Source of the DNA: Erysipelotrichaceae bacterium
GTDB lineage: Bacteria; Bacillota_I; Bacilli_A; Erysipelotrichales; Erysipelotrichaceae
Reading direction: 5' to 3'
Assembly: GCA_030694975.1 (NCBI GenBank)
Contig: JAUYTU010000018.1
Location: forward strand, 1-64,000
Length of the DNA: 64,000 nt
The notes beneath the pieces are model-generated. The model did no database searches. It saw nothing but the letters and a program-made list of their open reading frames with translations, and was not told the DNA's origin. Both the position numbers and the translations under genes were made by a program. Below, in pieces: positions 24,111-32,518 of this stretch. Positions within the stretch are counted from its first letter, which is position 1. Each line of letters starts with the position of its first letter.

Positions 24111-25298
24111 ATGGCCTTTAGTAAAGCGCAGATACTTGATCGACTTCTCAGCCAAATCAGTCAACGACGCCATATTATCGGGGTTGCGGTCGGTGCCGGA
24201 ATATCCGCAAAATATGCGGAAAAGGGTGGCGCGGATTTACTTTTGGCATTAAACTCCGGACGCTTTCGCCAAATGGGCGTCGGTTCACTGGCCGGACTTT
24301 TACCTTTTGCCAACTCAAATCAAATGGTCATGGACTTTGGTTCAAAAGAAATCATCCCCGTCGTTAAAAACACACCGGTCATCTTCGGACTATGTGCAAC
24401 CGATCCGACCATCGATCTTGAACGATTTATTGATCAAATCATCAGTCACGGATTTTCCGGAATTAACAATTATCCCTCCGTCGGGATTATCGGCGGACTG
24501 CTCAGAGAAGCCCTCGAAGAAGAAGGGATGTCCTTTCAACGGGAAGTCGAAGCAATTTCCATTGCTTCGAAGAAAGGTCTGTTTACCATTGCCTTTGTTT
24601 TCAACGTTGAACAAGCCCAATGGATGGTGGAAGCCGGGGCGGATGTCATCACCTCACACCTAGGCTTTACTGTCGGCGGTCAAATGGATATCTCATCACC
24701 ATTGAACCTTCAAGGAGCCGCGCAACTGACCAAAGCGATCTTTGCTCAGTGTGACAAAGCCGATCGCCCCATTATCAAAATGATCTACGGCGGACCGATT
24801 CATCAGTCCATCGACCTAAAATACATGTATGACAATTCCGGTGCCATGGGCTATTTTGGCGGTTCGACGTTTGAACGCATTCCTTTGGAAAAAGCCATCG
24901 TTGAAGTGACCCGGGAATTTAAAATAACCGGACAGTTTGATCAGGATTCCGCCTTGTTCAATCTGGCCGATGAAATGGATTATGTCTACTTTATCAAAGA
25001 TTACATTGCGAAAAATTACATGAACAAAATATCGTTCAATGAGCTTGCCTCCCGTGTCCATCTTTCACGTACGTATTTAAGTGCGATGTTCAACCGTGAA
25101 GTCGGCGTTACTTTTCCTGAGTACTTGACTCAGGTACGAATCAATAAGGCGATTGAAATCATGCGAAACAAAAACATCCATAAAACAGAAATTGCCTCGC
25201 TGGTCGGATTTACCGATTATGCCTATTTCAGTAAAATATTCAAGAAACATACCGGCTATTCTCCCAGTGATTATGACGAAATGGACAAAAGTACATAA
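24111..25298 (+). CDS. PEP-hydrolase-like TIM barrel fused to AraC DNA-binding domain
   Basis: 395 residues. Residues 1 to about 275 are a PF09370-type barrel: GVAVGAGISAKYAEKGGADLL, LNSGRFRQMGVGSLAGLLPF and IKMIYGGPI line up with the stand-alone gene at 26651. Residues from about 290 form two HTH motifs of an AraC regulator (FNELASRVHLSRTYLSAMFN; IASLVGFTDYAYFSKIFKKH). The barrel probably works as ligand sensor, and possibly still as enzyme, and the AraC part should control the downstream Tm-1-like operon. This gene has its own promoter, and a hairpin with a T-run separates it from the operon. The fold fusion is read directly from the sequence; the role is inference. Confidence 0.85.
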   Translation: MAFSKAQILDRLLSQISQRRHIIGVAVGAGISAKYAEKGGADLLLALNSGRFRQMGVGSLAGLLPFANSNQMVMDFGSKEIIPVVKNTPVIFGLCATDPTIDLERFIDQIISHGFSGINNYPSVGIIGGLLREALEEEGMSFQREVEAISIASKKGLFTIAFVFNVEQAQWMVEAGADVITSHLGFTVGGQMDISSPLNLQGAAQLTKAIFAQCDKADRPIIKMIYGGPIHQSIDLKYMYDNSGAMGYFGGSTFERIPLEKAIVEVTREFKITGQFDQDSALFNLADEMDYVYFIKDYIAKNYMNKISFNELASRVHLSRTYLSAMFNREVGVTFPEYLTQVRINKAIEIMRNKNIHKTEIASLVGFTDYAYFSKIFKKHTGYSPSDYDEMDKST

Positions 25299-25324
25299 GG
25301 AACAGACGAACCTACCTTTTACTA

Positions 25325-25338
25325 TGAATGCGCTTACA
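25325..25338 (-). promoter_or_regulatory. cre-like site before the Tm-1-like operon
   Basis: On the minus strand the site reads TGTAAGCGCATTCA, one mismatch from the cre consensus. Confidence 0.5.
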
Positions 25339-25376
25339 GTATGCTAATATCAGATGACTGGCATACTGTTTTTTTA
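25336..25376 (+). terminator. Terminator or leader attenuator between AraC fusion and Tm-1-like gene
   Basis: A 9-bp perfect stem ACAGTATGC/GCATACTGT with a 16-nt loop and T7. It ends the regulator gene, but it could also attenuate transcription entering the operon. Confidence 0.75.
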
Positions 25377-25429
25377 ATCATTTGTGCGCACAACTTAAAA
25401 AACGGATGCCCATTGAAGGAGGGTACGAT

Positions 25430-26638
25430 TTGAAAACCATCGCTATCATTGGAACAATGGATTCCAAGGGAACCGAGTATGCATTTCTAAATGACATCTT
25501 AAAAGGGCTGGGCTTAAACACCTTGCTCATCCACTGCGGTGTCTTTGCACCGACGATCGAAGTGGATATTTCCAACGAAGAAGTATTCAAAGCTGCGGAT
25601 GCCGATTTAGCGTCGATCGTCGCTAAAAAAGATCGAGCCATCGCAACCGAAGCCGCGGCTCGCGGTGTTGAAAAACTAGTACCGAAACTTTACGCCGAAG
25701 GGAAATTCGACGGAATTATCTCGCTGGGCGGCAGTGGCGGAACTTCACTGGCAACTCCGGGCATGCGCGCCTTACCGATCGGCGTTCCTAAAGTCATGGT
25801 ATCGACCATGGCCTCTGGCAATGTATCGCAATACGTCGGTACCAGTGACATCATTATGGTCCCTTCGATCGTCGATGTTGCCGGACTTAACTCGATTTCA
25901 ACCAAAATATTTAAAAATGCCTGCTTCGCGATTGCCGGAATGGTAACGTATGAAGCTGAAGTAAAGATTGAAAAGAAACCTCTGATCGCAGCGACGATGT
26001 TTGGGGTTACTACACCTTGTGTCAACTTCGCCAAAGCGTATATGGAAAAAGAAGGCTATGAAGTTATCGTATTCCATGCTACCGGAACCGGCGGACGTTC
26101 GATGGAAGCTTTGATCGAATCGGGCTATTTCGATGGCGTACTTGATCTTACAACAACCGAATGGTGTGATGAACTGGTTGGCGGTGTACTTAATGCCGGT
26201 CCTACCCGTTCAGAAGCGGCCGGCAAAAAGGGAATCCCGCAAGTGGTATCCACCGGAGCCCTCGATATGGTCAACTTTGGTCCCTACGATACCATCCCAC
26301 CACAATTCAACGGCCGAAACTTTTACAAACACAACCCGACCGTTACCTTGATGCGTACCACGGTGGAAGAAAATCGCCGGTTGGGTGAAATCATTGCGAC
26401 CAAGCTCAACATGACCCAATCACCGACCGTGTTGATGTTGCCGTTAAAAGGTGTGTCCATGATTGATGTGGAAGGTGCACCGTTCTATGGCAAAGAAGAA
26501 GATGAAGTCTTATTTGAAACATTAAGAAAGAACATTGATCACTCAAAAGTTGAACTGATTGAAATGGACTGTGACATCAACGCGGAAGTGTTTGGGGTTA
26601 CCGCCGCAAAGAAATTAATCGAACTTTTGGGAAAATAA
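25430..26638 (+). CDS. Tm-1-like protein (UPF0261)
   Basis: 402 residues, the family length. IGTMDSKGTEYAFL at the N terminus and LGGSGGTSLATPGMRALPIGVPKVMVSTMASGN are the conserved nucleotide-binding-like segments of UPF0261, the domain that in the plant Tm-1 resistance protein precedes a TIM barrel. Its biochemical role in bacteria is not established. It starts with TTG at 25430, 6 nt after AAGGAGGG. The partner barrel gene follows after 12 nt, so the two halves of Tm-1 are encoded as a split pair. Confidence 0.85.
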   Translation: MKTIAIIGTMDSKGTEYAFLNDILKGLGLNTLLIHCGVFAPTIEVDISNEEVFKAADADLASIVAKKDRAIATEAAARGVEKLVPKLYAEGKFDGIISLGGSGGTSLATPGMRALPIGVPKVMVSTMASGNVSQYVGTSDIIMVPSIVDVAGLNSISTKIFKNACFAIAGMVTYEAEVKIEKKPLIAATMFGVTTPCVNFAKAYMEKEGYEVIVFHATGTGGRSMEALIESGYFDGVLDLTTTEWCDELVGGVLNAGPTRSEAAGKKGIPQVVSTGALDMVNFGPYDTIPPQFNGRNFYKHNPTVTLMRTTVEENRRLGEIIATKLNMTQSPTVLMLPLKGVSMIDVEGAPFYGKEEDEVLFETLRKNIDHSKVELIEMDCDINAEVFGVTAAKKLIELLGK

Positions 26639-26650
26639 AGGAGAACATTT

Positions 26651-27478
26651 ATGGCAATCAAACGCAGCGATATCATCGCTAAGCTTAGAAATGAAGTTGC
26701 TTCAGGGAAAATCATTCTTGGAGCCGGTGCCGGAACAGGTATATCCGCAAAAAGCGGTGAAGCCGGCGGTGTCGACTTAATTATCATCTATAACTCCGGT
26801 CGCTACCGTATGGCCGGACGCGGATCGTTGGCCGGATTGTTATCGTATGGTGATGCCAATCAAATCGTCGTCGAAATGGGACATGAAGTTTTGCCGGTTG
26901 TTAAACATACGCCGGTATTGGCCGGTGTGTGCGGAACGGATCCGTTTCGAATCATGGAAGTTTTCTTAAAACAAATCAAAGAACAAGGATTCTCTGGTGT
27001 GCAGAACTTTCCGACGGTCGGCTTGATCGATGGTGTCTTCCGTCAGAATTTAGAAGAAACCGGCATGGGCTACGATTTGGAAGTGGACATGATCAAAAAG
27101 GCGCACGAACTTGACTTACTGACGACACCGTATGTGTTCGATGAAGATCAAGCCAAAAAGATGGCTGCGGTTGGGGCCGATATCATCGTTGCTCACATGG
27201 GCTTAACCACCAAGGGAACCATTGGTGCCAAAACGGCACTGACTTTGGATGATGCGGTCAAACGTGTCCAAGCGCTATGTGATGCGGCTAAATCGGTTAA
27301 TCCGGATATCATGGTCTTATGTCATGGCGGTCCGATCGCTGAACCACAAGATGCTCAGTACGTAATCGCTCGTACCCAAGGTGTCGATGGTTTCTTTGGA
27401 GCTTCCTCCATTGAGCGTTTTCCGGCTGAAGTCGGCATCAGACAACAGGCCGAAGCCTTTAAGAATATTCAAAAATAA
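26651..27478 (+). CDS. Phosphoenolpyruvate-hydrolase-like TIM-barrel protein (PF09370)
   Basis: 275 residues, all one barrel: [65 protein letters not shown] and LCHGGPI. Members are annotated as PEP-hydrolase-family or predicted TIM-barrel signal proteins. It corresponds to the C-terminal domain of Tm-1 and is a paralogue of the barrel fused to AraC just upstream. It is co-transcribed with UPF0261 and DUF1097. Confidence 0.85.
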   Translation: MAIKRSDIIAKLRNEVASGKIILGAGAGTGISAKSGEAGGVDLIIIYNSGRYRMAGRGSLAGLLSYGDANQIVVEMGHEVLPVVKHTPVLAGVCGTDPFRIMEVFLKQIKEQGFSGVQNFPTVGLIDGVFRQNLEETGMGYDLEVDMIKKAHELDLLTTPYVFDEDQAKKMAAVGADIIVAHMGLTTKGTIGAKTALTLDDAVKRVQALCDAAKSVNPDIMVLCHGGPIAEPQDAQYVIARTQGVDGFFGASSIERFPAEVGIRQQAEAFKNIQK

Positions 27479-27502
27479 ATAACAGAGAGAAAGAGAAACA
27501 CA

Positions 27503-27973
27503 ATGAAAAATATAAAAATGGCGATCGTCGTCGGCGTTTTAGCCGGGGCTTGGACTTTCGTAGCTTTGACCGTCGGCGAATTTGCCGGTGTTACCCTCCA
27601 TGCTTGGCCGGTATTTCTGGCTTGGGCACTATTCTTTGCGGCTGGGGCAGACAATAATGCCGCAATCAAAGTCGCTACATCTTCCGTTTGGGGTATCGTT
27701 TGGGGATTTTTAAGTGTATTTATCGGAATGGAATTGTTGGGTCCTACCTTGGGCGTTCCGGCCGGAATCGGTTTGGCCGTCGCAGTATTGGCCGCATTGA
27801 TCGTCATCCTGATGACCGATGTCAAATTTCTATCCTTCGGACCAGGCGCATTTGCGACATGGGCTGTGTACTTTGGAACCAACTTCGACTTTGTCGGATC
27901 GATTGCGATGCTGATGGTCGGTGTTGCCTTGGGACTGTTAACAATGAAATTAACAGCAATGATTTCTAAATGA
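27503..27973 (+). CDS. DUF1097 membrane protein
   Basis: 156 residues, five to six short hydrophobic segments rich in Gly and Ala (LHAWPVFLAWALFFAAGADN, LGVPAGIGLAVAVLAALIVI). It matches DUF1097, whose members are thought to be integral membrane proteins of unknown role, perhaps transport. It begins 24 nt after the PEP-hydrolase-like gene, so a membrane component may serve the same substrate. Confidence 0.8.
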   Translation: MKNIKMAIVVGVLAGAWTFVALTVGEFAGVTLHAWPVFLAWALFFAAGADNNAAIKVATSSVWGIVWGFLSVFIGMELLGPTLGVPAGIGLAVAVLAALIVILMTDVKFLSFGPGAFATWAVYFGTNFDFVGSIAMLMVGVALGLLTMKLTAMISK

Positions 27974-27978
27974 TGATT

Positions 27979-28001
27979 GGCAGCTTCGGCTGCCTTTTTT
28001 T
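27979..28001 (+). terminator. Terminator of the Tm-1-like operon
   Basis: GGCAGC-TTCG-GCTGCC followed by T7: a UUCG-capped hairpin. Confidence 0.85.
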
Positions 28002-28035
28002 ATGTTACAATAAAACAAGATTTCAGGAGAAAGAC

Positions 28036-28755
28036 ATGACGAAAATTATCCCGCTCAAACTCGACTATGACAACAACGGACGTATCTTTACCGTCTATCC
28101 GACCCTTATTTTTGATGAACGTGAAATGGTCATGATTGATTGCGGATATCCCAAAACTTTAGACAGAATAATCAACCTTGCCCAAGTAAAAGGCATCGAT
28201 TTATCTCGTCTTACCAAAATCATTGTCACCCACAACGACATCGATCACATGGGAGCGTTGGGACAATTCAAACGCGCTTACCCCAACATCGAAATCATCG
28301 CCTCCCACTTGCAAGCCCAATACATCAGCGGCGAACAAATGGCCATTCGCTTACAATTGGCGCAACATGCCTATCAACAAGCAGATTCACATCGCAAAAA
28401 TCAGATACAAAAACTAATCGACATCCTCAACTCCGTTGAATCCGTTGCGGTGGACCGACGCGTCAGCGACCAGGAAATGATCGATGTGTGCGGTGGATTG
28501 AAAATCATCTATACCCCCGGACATTTGCCCGGACATATCAGTGTGTATCATATGGAAAGCCGCTCGCTGATGACCGGAGATGCTTTGGTCAGTGAATTCG
28601 GTAAACTCGAACTTGCTCATCCCAAATCAAATATTGATAGCGAACTGGCCCGAACAAGCGCAATACGTCTGGCTGAACTGGACATTGATACGGTCTATTG
28701 TTATCATGGCGGACCGTATAGCGGTAATATCAAGGAAGAGCTTAACGCGCTCTAG
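28036..28755 (+). CDS. MBL-fold metallo-hydrolase (YflN/YqjP-like)
   Basis: 239 residues, the same length as its paralogue at 20107. THNDIDHMGA (65-74) gives the H-x-D-x-D-H motif at identical positions, and TPGHLPGHIS and GDAL follow. The C-terminal CYHGGPYSGNIKEELNAL is nearly the same as in the paralogue. It probably hydrolyses an ester or thioester. The ATG at 28036 follows CAGGAGA; an earlier in-frame start lies within the terminator and is rejected. The SIS gene follows after 27 nt. Confidence 0.85.
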   Translation: MTKIIPLKLDYDNNGRIFTVYPTLIFDEREMVMIDCGYPKTLDRIINLAQVKGIDLSRLTKIIVTHNDIDHMGALGQFKRAYPNIEIIASHLQAQYISGEQMAIRLQLAQHAYQQADSHRKNQIQKLIDILNSVESVAVDRRVSDQEMIDVCGGLKIIYTPGHLPGHISVYHMESRSLMTGDALVSEFGKLELAHPKSNIDSELARTSAIRLAELDIDTVYCYHGGPYSGNIKEELNAL

Positions 28756-28782
28756 GTTCATTAATCCAAATGGAGGTACCTT

Positions 28783-29811
28783 ATGAATTATCACAGTTAT
28801 CAGGAAATCCGCTACGGCTATCAATCGTTAAAACAGACATTTGATAGCATTATAAAGAACAAAGAATGGCTTTACGCGATTTTCCTTGATCGCAACGACA
28901 TCGTCTTTTTGGGATGCGGCGCCAGTTATTGGGCTTCGGTGTCCGGTGCGGCCATCATGCAGAAGAAACTTGGAAAGAAGATCACATTGCTTAAAGCGGC
29001 GGATGTCGTAATGAGTGAAGATAATTACAAATTTCTGTACGATTCACCGCTATTCATCGTACCATCCCGGTCGGGACAATCCAAAGAAACGTTACAGGCA
29101 ACCGACATTCTTAAGAATGCCTACCCGGATCACCGAGTTTTGTCGATTACGATGTTTGAAAACAATCCCCTGATGAAATTGAGTGATGTTTCAATTTTCC
29201 TGCCATGGAGTGAAGAAATTTCGGTGTGTTCGACTCGTTCTTTCAACAATGTAGTTGTAACCATGCTTTTAATAGCCATGATCTTAAAAGGGGAGGACCT
29301 GGGTGAGTTTGATAAGTTCTTCGCGATGGCAGAGACGATTTATGCTAAGTTAGACGCTTGTGCCAGAGAAATCGTCAATAAAATGGAAAACCCCCAAATC
29401 GCAACGCTGGGAGCGGGAGTACAGTACGGAGCCGTGATTGCCGGAGCTTACATTCTGGTTGAAATGGCTCAGTGGCTATCGTCTTTCTATCAGACGTTGG
29501 AATACCGACACGGACCCATCGTTACAGCCAAAGAGGGCAGTTGGATTTTCATCAGTTCGCTCAACGAAACGAATGTCGATTTGGAAAACGGTCTGATTAG
29601 AGAAATACTGGCTCAGGGGGGACAGGTGGTTTTGTTTGGCAGAGATAAAGATTTGGATGGAACCATCAGTGTCAAGGTTGAGCAGTTCAGTGAAGAACTG
29701 CGTGGCAGTCTGTTTACAACGCTGATGCAAATGATTGCCTATCATTTCTCACTTAAACTCGGATTGAATCCGGATAAACCCGGAGACCTGAATCGATTTA
29801 TCACATATTAA
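28783..29811 (+). CDS. SIS-domain sugar isomerase/deglycase-like protein
   Basis: 342 residues with two SIS domains. FLGCGASYWASVSGA and VPSRSGQSKETLQA bind sugar phosphate in the first, and ETLEYRHGP, the signature of GlmS-C/FrlB/AgaS-type enzymes, lies in the second. These isomerise or deglycate phosphosugar amines (fructosamine-6-P, GalN-6-P). No glutaminase domain is present, so it is not a synthase. Substrate not determined. It is adjacent to the MBL-fold gene and probably in one transcript with it. Confidence 0.85.
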   Translation: MNYHSYQEIRYGYQSLKQTFDSIIKNKEWLYAIFLDRNDIVFLGCGASYWASVSGAAIMQKKLGKKITLLKAADVVMSEDNYKFLYDSPLFIVPSRSGQSKETLQATDILKNAYPDHRVLSITMFENNPLMKLSDVSIFLPWSEEISVCSTRSFNNVVVTMLLIAMILKGEDLGEFDKFFAMAETIYAKLDACAREIVNKMENPQIATLGAGVQYGAVIAGAYILVEMAQWLSSFYQTLEYRHGPIVTAKEGSWIFISSLNETNVDLENGLIREILAQGGQVVLFGRDKDLDGTISVKVEQFSEELRGSLFTTLMQMIAYHFSLKLGLNPDKPGDLNRFITY

Positions 29812-29816
29812 GTCAA

Positions 29817-29840
29817 AGGTGTCGAAAGACATCTTTTTTT
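29817..29840 (+). terminator. Terminator of SIS gene
   Basis: AGGTGTC-GAAA-GACATCT followed by T7, a GNRA-capped hairpin. Confidence 0.75.
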
Positions 29841-29844
29841 ATGG

Positions 29845-29866
29845 TATAATATCGAAAATCGATATC
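29845..29866. promoter_or_regulatory. -10 box and candidate PadR operator
   Basis: TATAAT (29845-29850) overlaps the inverted repeat ATATCG-AAAAT-CGATAT, and a further CGATAT repeat follows. The palindrome sits just upstream of padR, as expected for autoregulation. Confidence 0.5.
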
Positions 29867-29886
29867 GATATCCGATAGGAGGCGTT

Positions 29887-30192
29887 ATGAACGATTTTGT
29901 CAAGAAACGGTTGTTCCATGGTTTCATCACCATGCATATTTTACATCATGCCAAAGACCAACCGATTTACGGAAGTTGGATGGTATCTGAACTGGCCCAT
30001 CATGGCTATCAGCTGTCCTACGGAACGTTGTATCCGATTTTGCACGGACTGGAAAAAGAAGGACTGTTAATATCATCGGCTTCGACGGTCGAAGGGAAGG
30101 TGCGCAAGTACTATGCATTGACACCTTTGGGAGAAGAAGCATTATCAGAACTGCGCATTTATCTGAAGGAGTTAAGCGATGAAGTCTCTTAA
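29887..30192 (+). CDS. PadR family transcriptional regulator
   Basis: 101 residues, the short PadR form. Winged-helix pattern: HILHHAKDQPIYGSWMVSEL, ..YGTLYPILHGLEKEGLL, and the wing ..VRKYYALTPLGEEAL. Such proteins repress multidrug pumps or stress genes. The MFS gene begins before its stop (14-nt overlap), so it almost certainly regulates that pump. Confidence 0.9.
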   Translation: MNDFVKKRLFHGFITMHILHHAKDQPIYGSWMVSELAHHGYQLSYGTLYPILHGLEKEGLLISSASTVEGKVRKYYALTPLGEEALSELRIYLKELSDEVS

Positions 30193-31372
30193 AAAAACCG
30201 CTCAGTTTCTGGGACTTAATCGAAGCATGGGGGCCATGTTGGTCATGGTCATTCTGTTGGGCATGGGTGAGAAAATGGGGGAACGATTCCTACCGATCTA
30301 CCTGCTTGCAATTGGCGGATCGGTGTATGCGGTCGGTTTTCTCAATGCACTTGACAATTTTTTAAGCGCAATTTACTCATGGATCGGCGGTTATGTTTCG
30401 GATAAAGTCGGATACAAAAAAGCGCTGATGATTTATACATTATTTTCAATTTTCGGATATCTGATCATCATCCTGTTTCCCAGCTGGCAAGCCGTATTGA
30501 CCGGTGCCATCTTCTTTATCTCGTGGACAGCGCTATCCTTACCCGCAATTCTCTCACTTGTCTCTTCGACACTGAAAAAAGAAAAGCAAACGATGGGCGT
30601 ATCTGTACATTCCCTCATCCGACGCATTCCTATGGCCTTAGGACCGCTTTTTGGCGGTATCCTCATTCAGATGTACGGCATCCTGGTCGGCGCACGCATC
30701 GCCTTTATGGTTGCACTGGCGTTTGCACTGCTATCACTGGTATTTATCTACTTTTTCATTGAGGACAGACAAGAAGAAAAGCTGCCCATTGCGAACATTG
30801 TCGAAACCGTTAAAAGCATGCCCGCTGAACTGCGCACCTTGCTTGTCAGCGACATTCTTATTCGCTTTGCGGAACAGATTCCCTATGCTTTTGTGGTGGT
30901 GTGGATCATGCAATCCAACCAGCAAAGTGCGGTTAATTTCAGCATTTTAACGATGATTGAAATGGCCGTGGCTATGATTATTTATATTCCGGTGGCTTAT
31001 CTGTCCGAGAAAATCTCCAACAAAACGATCGTATCGATTACATTCTTCTTTTTTACGATATTTCCCTTGGTGCTGCTCTTTTCAAAGGGTATGCCCATGC
31101 TTATGTTCGCTTTTGTTATCCGAGGACTCAAGGAATTCGGGGAGCCGACTCGCAAAGCCCTGATTGTCAAATTGGCGAACGAAGGATCAAAAGCCACGAC
31201 TTTTGGGACGTATTATCTGCTTCGAGACATCGTGGTATCCATCGCATCGCTATTCAGTGCTTATCTATGGACAATTTCACCGCAAGTTAACTTTATAACG
31301 GCGAGTGCTTTCGGATTGATAGGTACTTTAATATTTATTGCTTACGGAAAAGACCAGCGAGCCACTCTTTGA
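30179..31372 (+). CDS. MFS efflux transporter
   Basis: 397 residues with about 12 membrane segments. GGYVSDKVGYKKALM is the MFS motif A between helices 2 and 3. The overlapping PadR regulator suggests a drug or metabolite exporter. No substrate can be inferred. Confidence 0.8.
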   Translation: MKSLKKTAQFLGLNRSMGAMLVMVILLGMGEKMGERFLPIYLLAIGGSVYAVGFLNALDNFLSAIYSWIGGYVSDKVGYKKALMIYTLFSIFGYLIIILFPSWQAVLTGAIFFISWTALSLPAILSLVSSTLKKEKQTMGVSVHSLIRRIPMALGPLFGGILIQMYGILVGARIAFMVALAFALLSLVFIYFFIEDRQEEKLPIANIVETVKSMPAELRTLLVSDILIRFAEQIPYAFVVVWIMQSNQQSAVNFSILTMIEMAVAMIIYIPVAYLSEKISNKTIVSITFFFFTIFPLVLLFSKGMPMLMFAFVIRGLKEFGEPTRKALIVKLANEGSKATTFGTYYLLRDIVVSIASLFSAYLWTISPQVNFITASAFGLIGTLIFIAYGKDQRATL

Positions 31373-31427
31373 GCAACAAAATTGTCAAATTTACAAGTTA
31401 TGATATTCTAGAAAAGGAGATTTATTT

Positions 31428-32501
31428 ATGAACAAAAAAGAACTGTACAAAGAAATATTCGCCGTCTTCAGCAAATTGGGATTCTTTGCTTTTGGCGGAC
31501 CGGCCGCTCATGTGGCTATGATGGAAGATGAAATCGTCACCAAACGCCAATGGCTCAGTAAAGAGCGGTTTATCGAAATGTTTGGGTTCACCAGCCTGAT
31601 TCCCGGACCCAACTCCACCGAAATGGCCATATTGATGGGTTATCATCGCGGAGGCGTTGGCGGGTTACTGATTGCGGGAGCAAGTTTCATTCTGCCTGCC
31701 GTATTCATCGTCCTGATCTTCGCTTATATCTACGTCAATTACGGAACGATACCGATGGTTGCCTCGTTGTTTGACGGTGTCAAACCGGTGATCTTGGCGG
31801 TTGTGCTTCAGGCGTTGATCCGATTGTCCAAAACCATTCTCAAAAGCTGGCAAGTCATCGTTCTGTTTGTCGGAGTGTTTGCATTGTCAATGGCCGGAAT
31901 CAGTGAAATTCCGTTGATTTTAAGTGCGGCAGCGCTAATGTTTGTGTTCAAACAGATTCAAAGCGGGAAACTGTTTGTAATCGAACCCATGTCAGCTTTT
32001 GTGGTGTTTCTGGTATTCTTGAAAATCGGTTCCGTACTGTATGGCAGTGGATATGTGCTTTTATCTTTCTTAGAAACAGAATTTGTCTTGCGTTATGGGG
32101 CCATCACCGCTCAACAGCTGCTCGATGCCGTGGCCGTCGGCCAATTTACGCCAGGACCGGTCTTTACGACGGCGACCTTTATCGGATTTTTGATTGCGGG
32201 ATGGAGTGGTGCACTTGCGGCTACCATCGGGATATTCCTGCCGTCATTTCTATTGGTCGGATTTGTCTTTCCGCTCTTTGACAAGCTTCGCAACAATCAG
32301 AGGCTGGCAACTTTGCTGGATGGTGTGAATGCGGCTTCCATTGCTTTGATGGCGGCCGTGACCTTTAAGCTGGGCATCGCAACGCTGGTCTCATGGCAAG
32401 CCGGATTGATTTTCTTAATCAGTGCCGTGCTTTTGGTCAAATATAAAATAAACTCCACCTACTTGATCATCGGTGGAGCGTTGTTGGGATTACTGATTTA
32501 G
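31428..32501 (+). CDS. Chromate-type (CHR) anion transporter
   Basis: 357 residues made of two homologous halves. FFAFGGPAAHVAMMEDEIV and SLIPGPNSTEMAILMGYHRGG are the CHR signatures in the first half, and AVGQFTPGPVFTTATFIGFL and LPSFLLVGFVFP those of the second. The full-length two-domain form is normally a chromate/sulfate-type anion transporter, though true substrates are often unknown. SD AAGGAGA. Confidence 0.85.
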   Translation: MNKKELYKEIFAVFSKLGFFAFGGPAAHVAMMEDEIVTKRQWLSKERFIEMFGFTSLIPGPNSTEMAILMGYHRGGVGGLLIAGASFILPAVFIVLIFAYIYVNYGTIPMVASLFDGVKPVILAVVLQALIRLSKTILKSWQVIVLFVGVFALSMAGISEIPLILSAAALMFVFKQIQSGKLFVIEPMSAFVVFLVFLKIGSVLYGSGYVLLSFLETEFVLRYGAITAQQLLDAVAVGQFTPGPVFTTATFIGFLIAGWSGALAATIGIFLPSFLLVGFVFPLFDKLRNNQRLATLLDGVNAASIALMAAVTFKLGIATLVSWQAGLIFLISAVLLVKYKINSTYLIIGGALLGLLI

Positions 32502-32518
32502 TGCTTCGGCACTTTTTA
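32500..32518 (+). terminator. Terminator of CHR gene
   Basis: AGTGC-TTCG-GCACT followed by T5; it overlaps the end of the convergent gene. Confidence 0.6.

Noticed and set aside
25690-26034. Long antisense frame in the Tm-1-like gene
   Set aside because: Low-complexity Ala/Thr/Pro composition typical of antisense shadows; no SD.
30523-30950. Two 79-99-codon plus-strand frames inside the MFS gene
   Set aside because: They overlap a membrane protein with complete motifs and have no SD.
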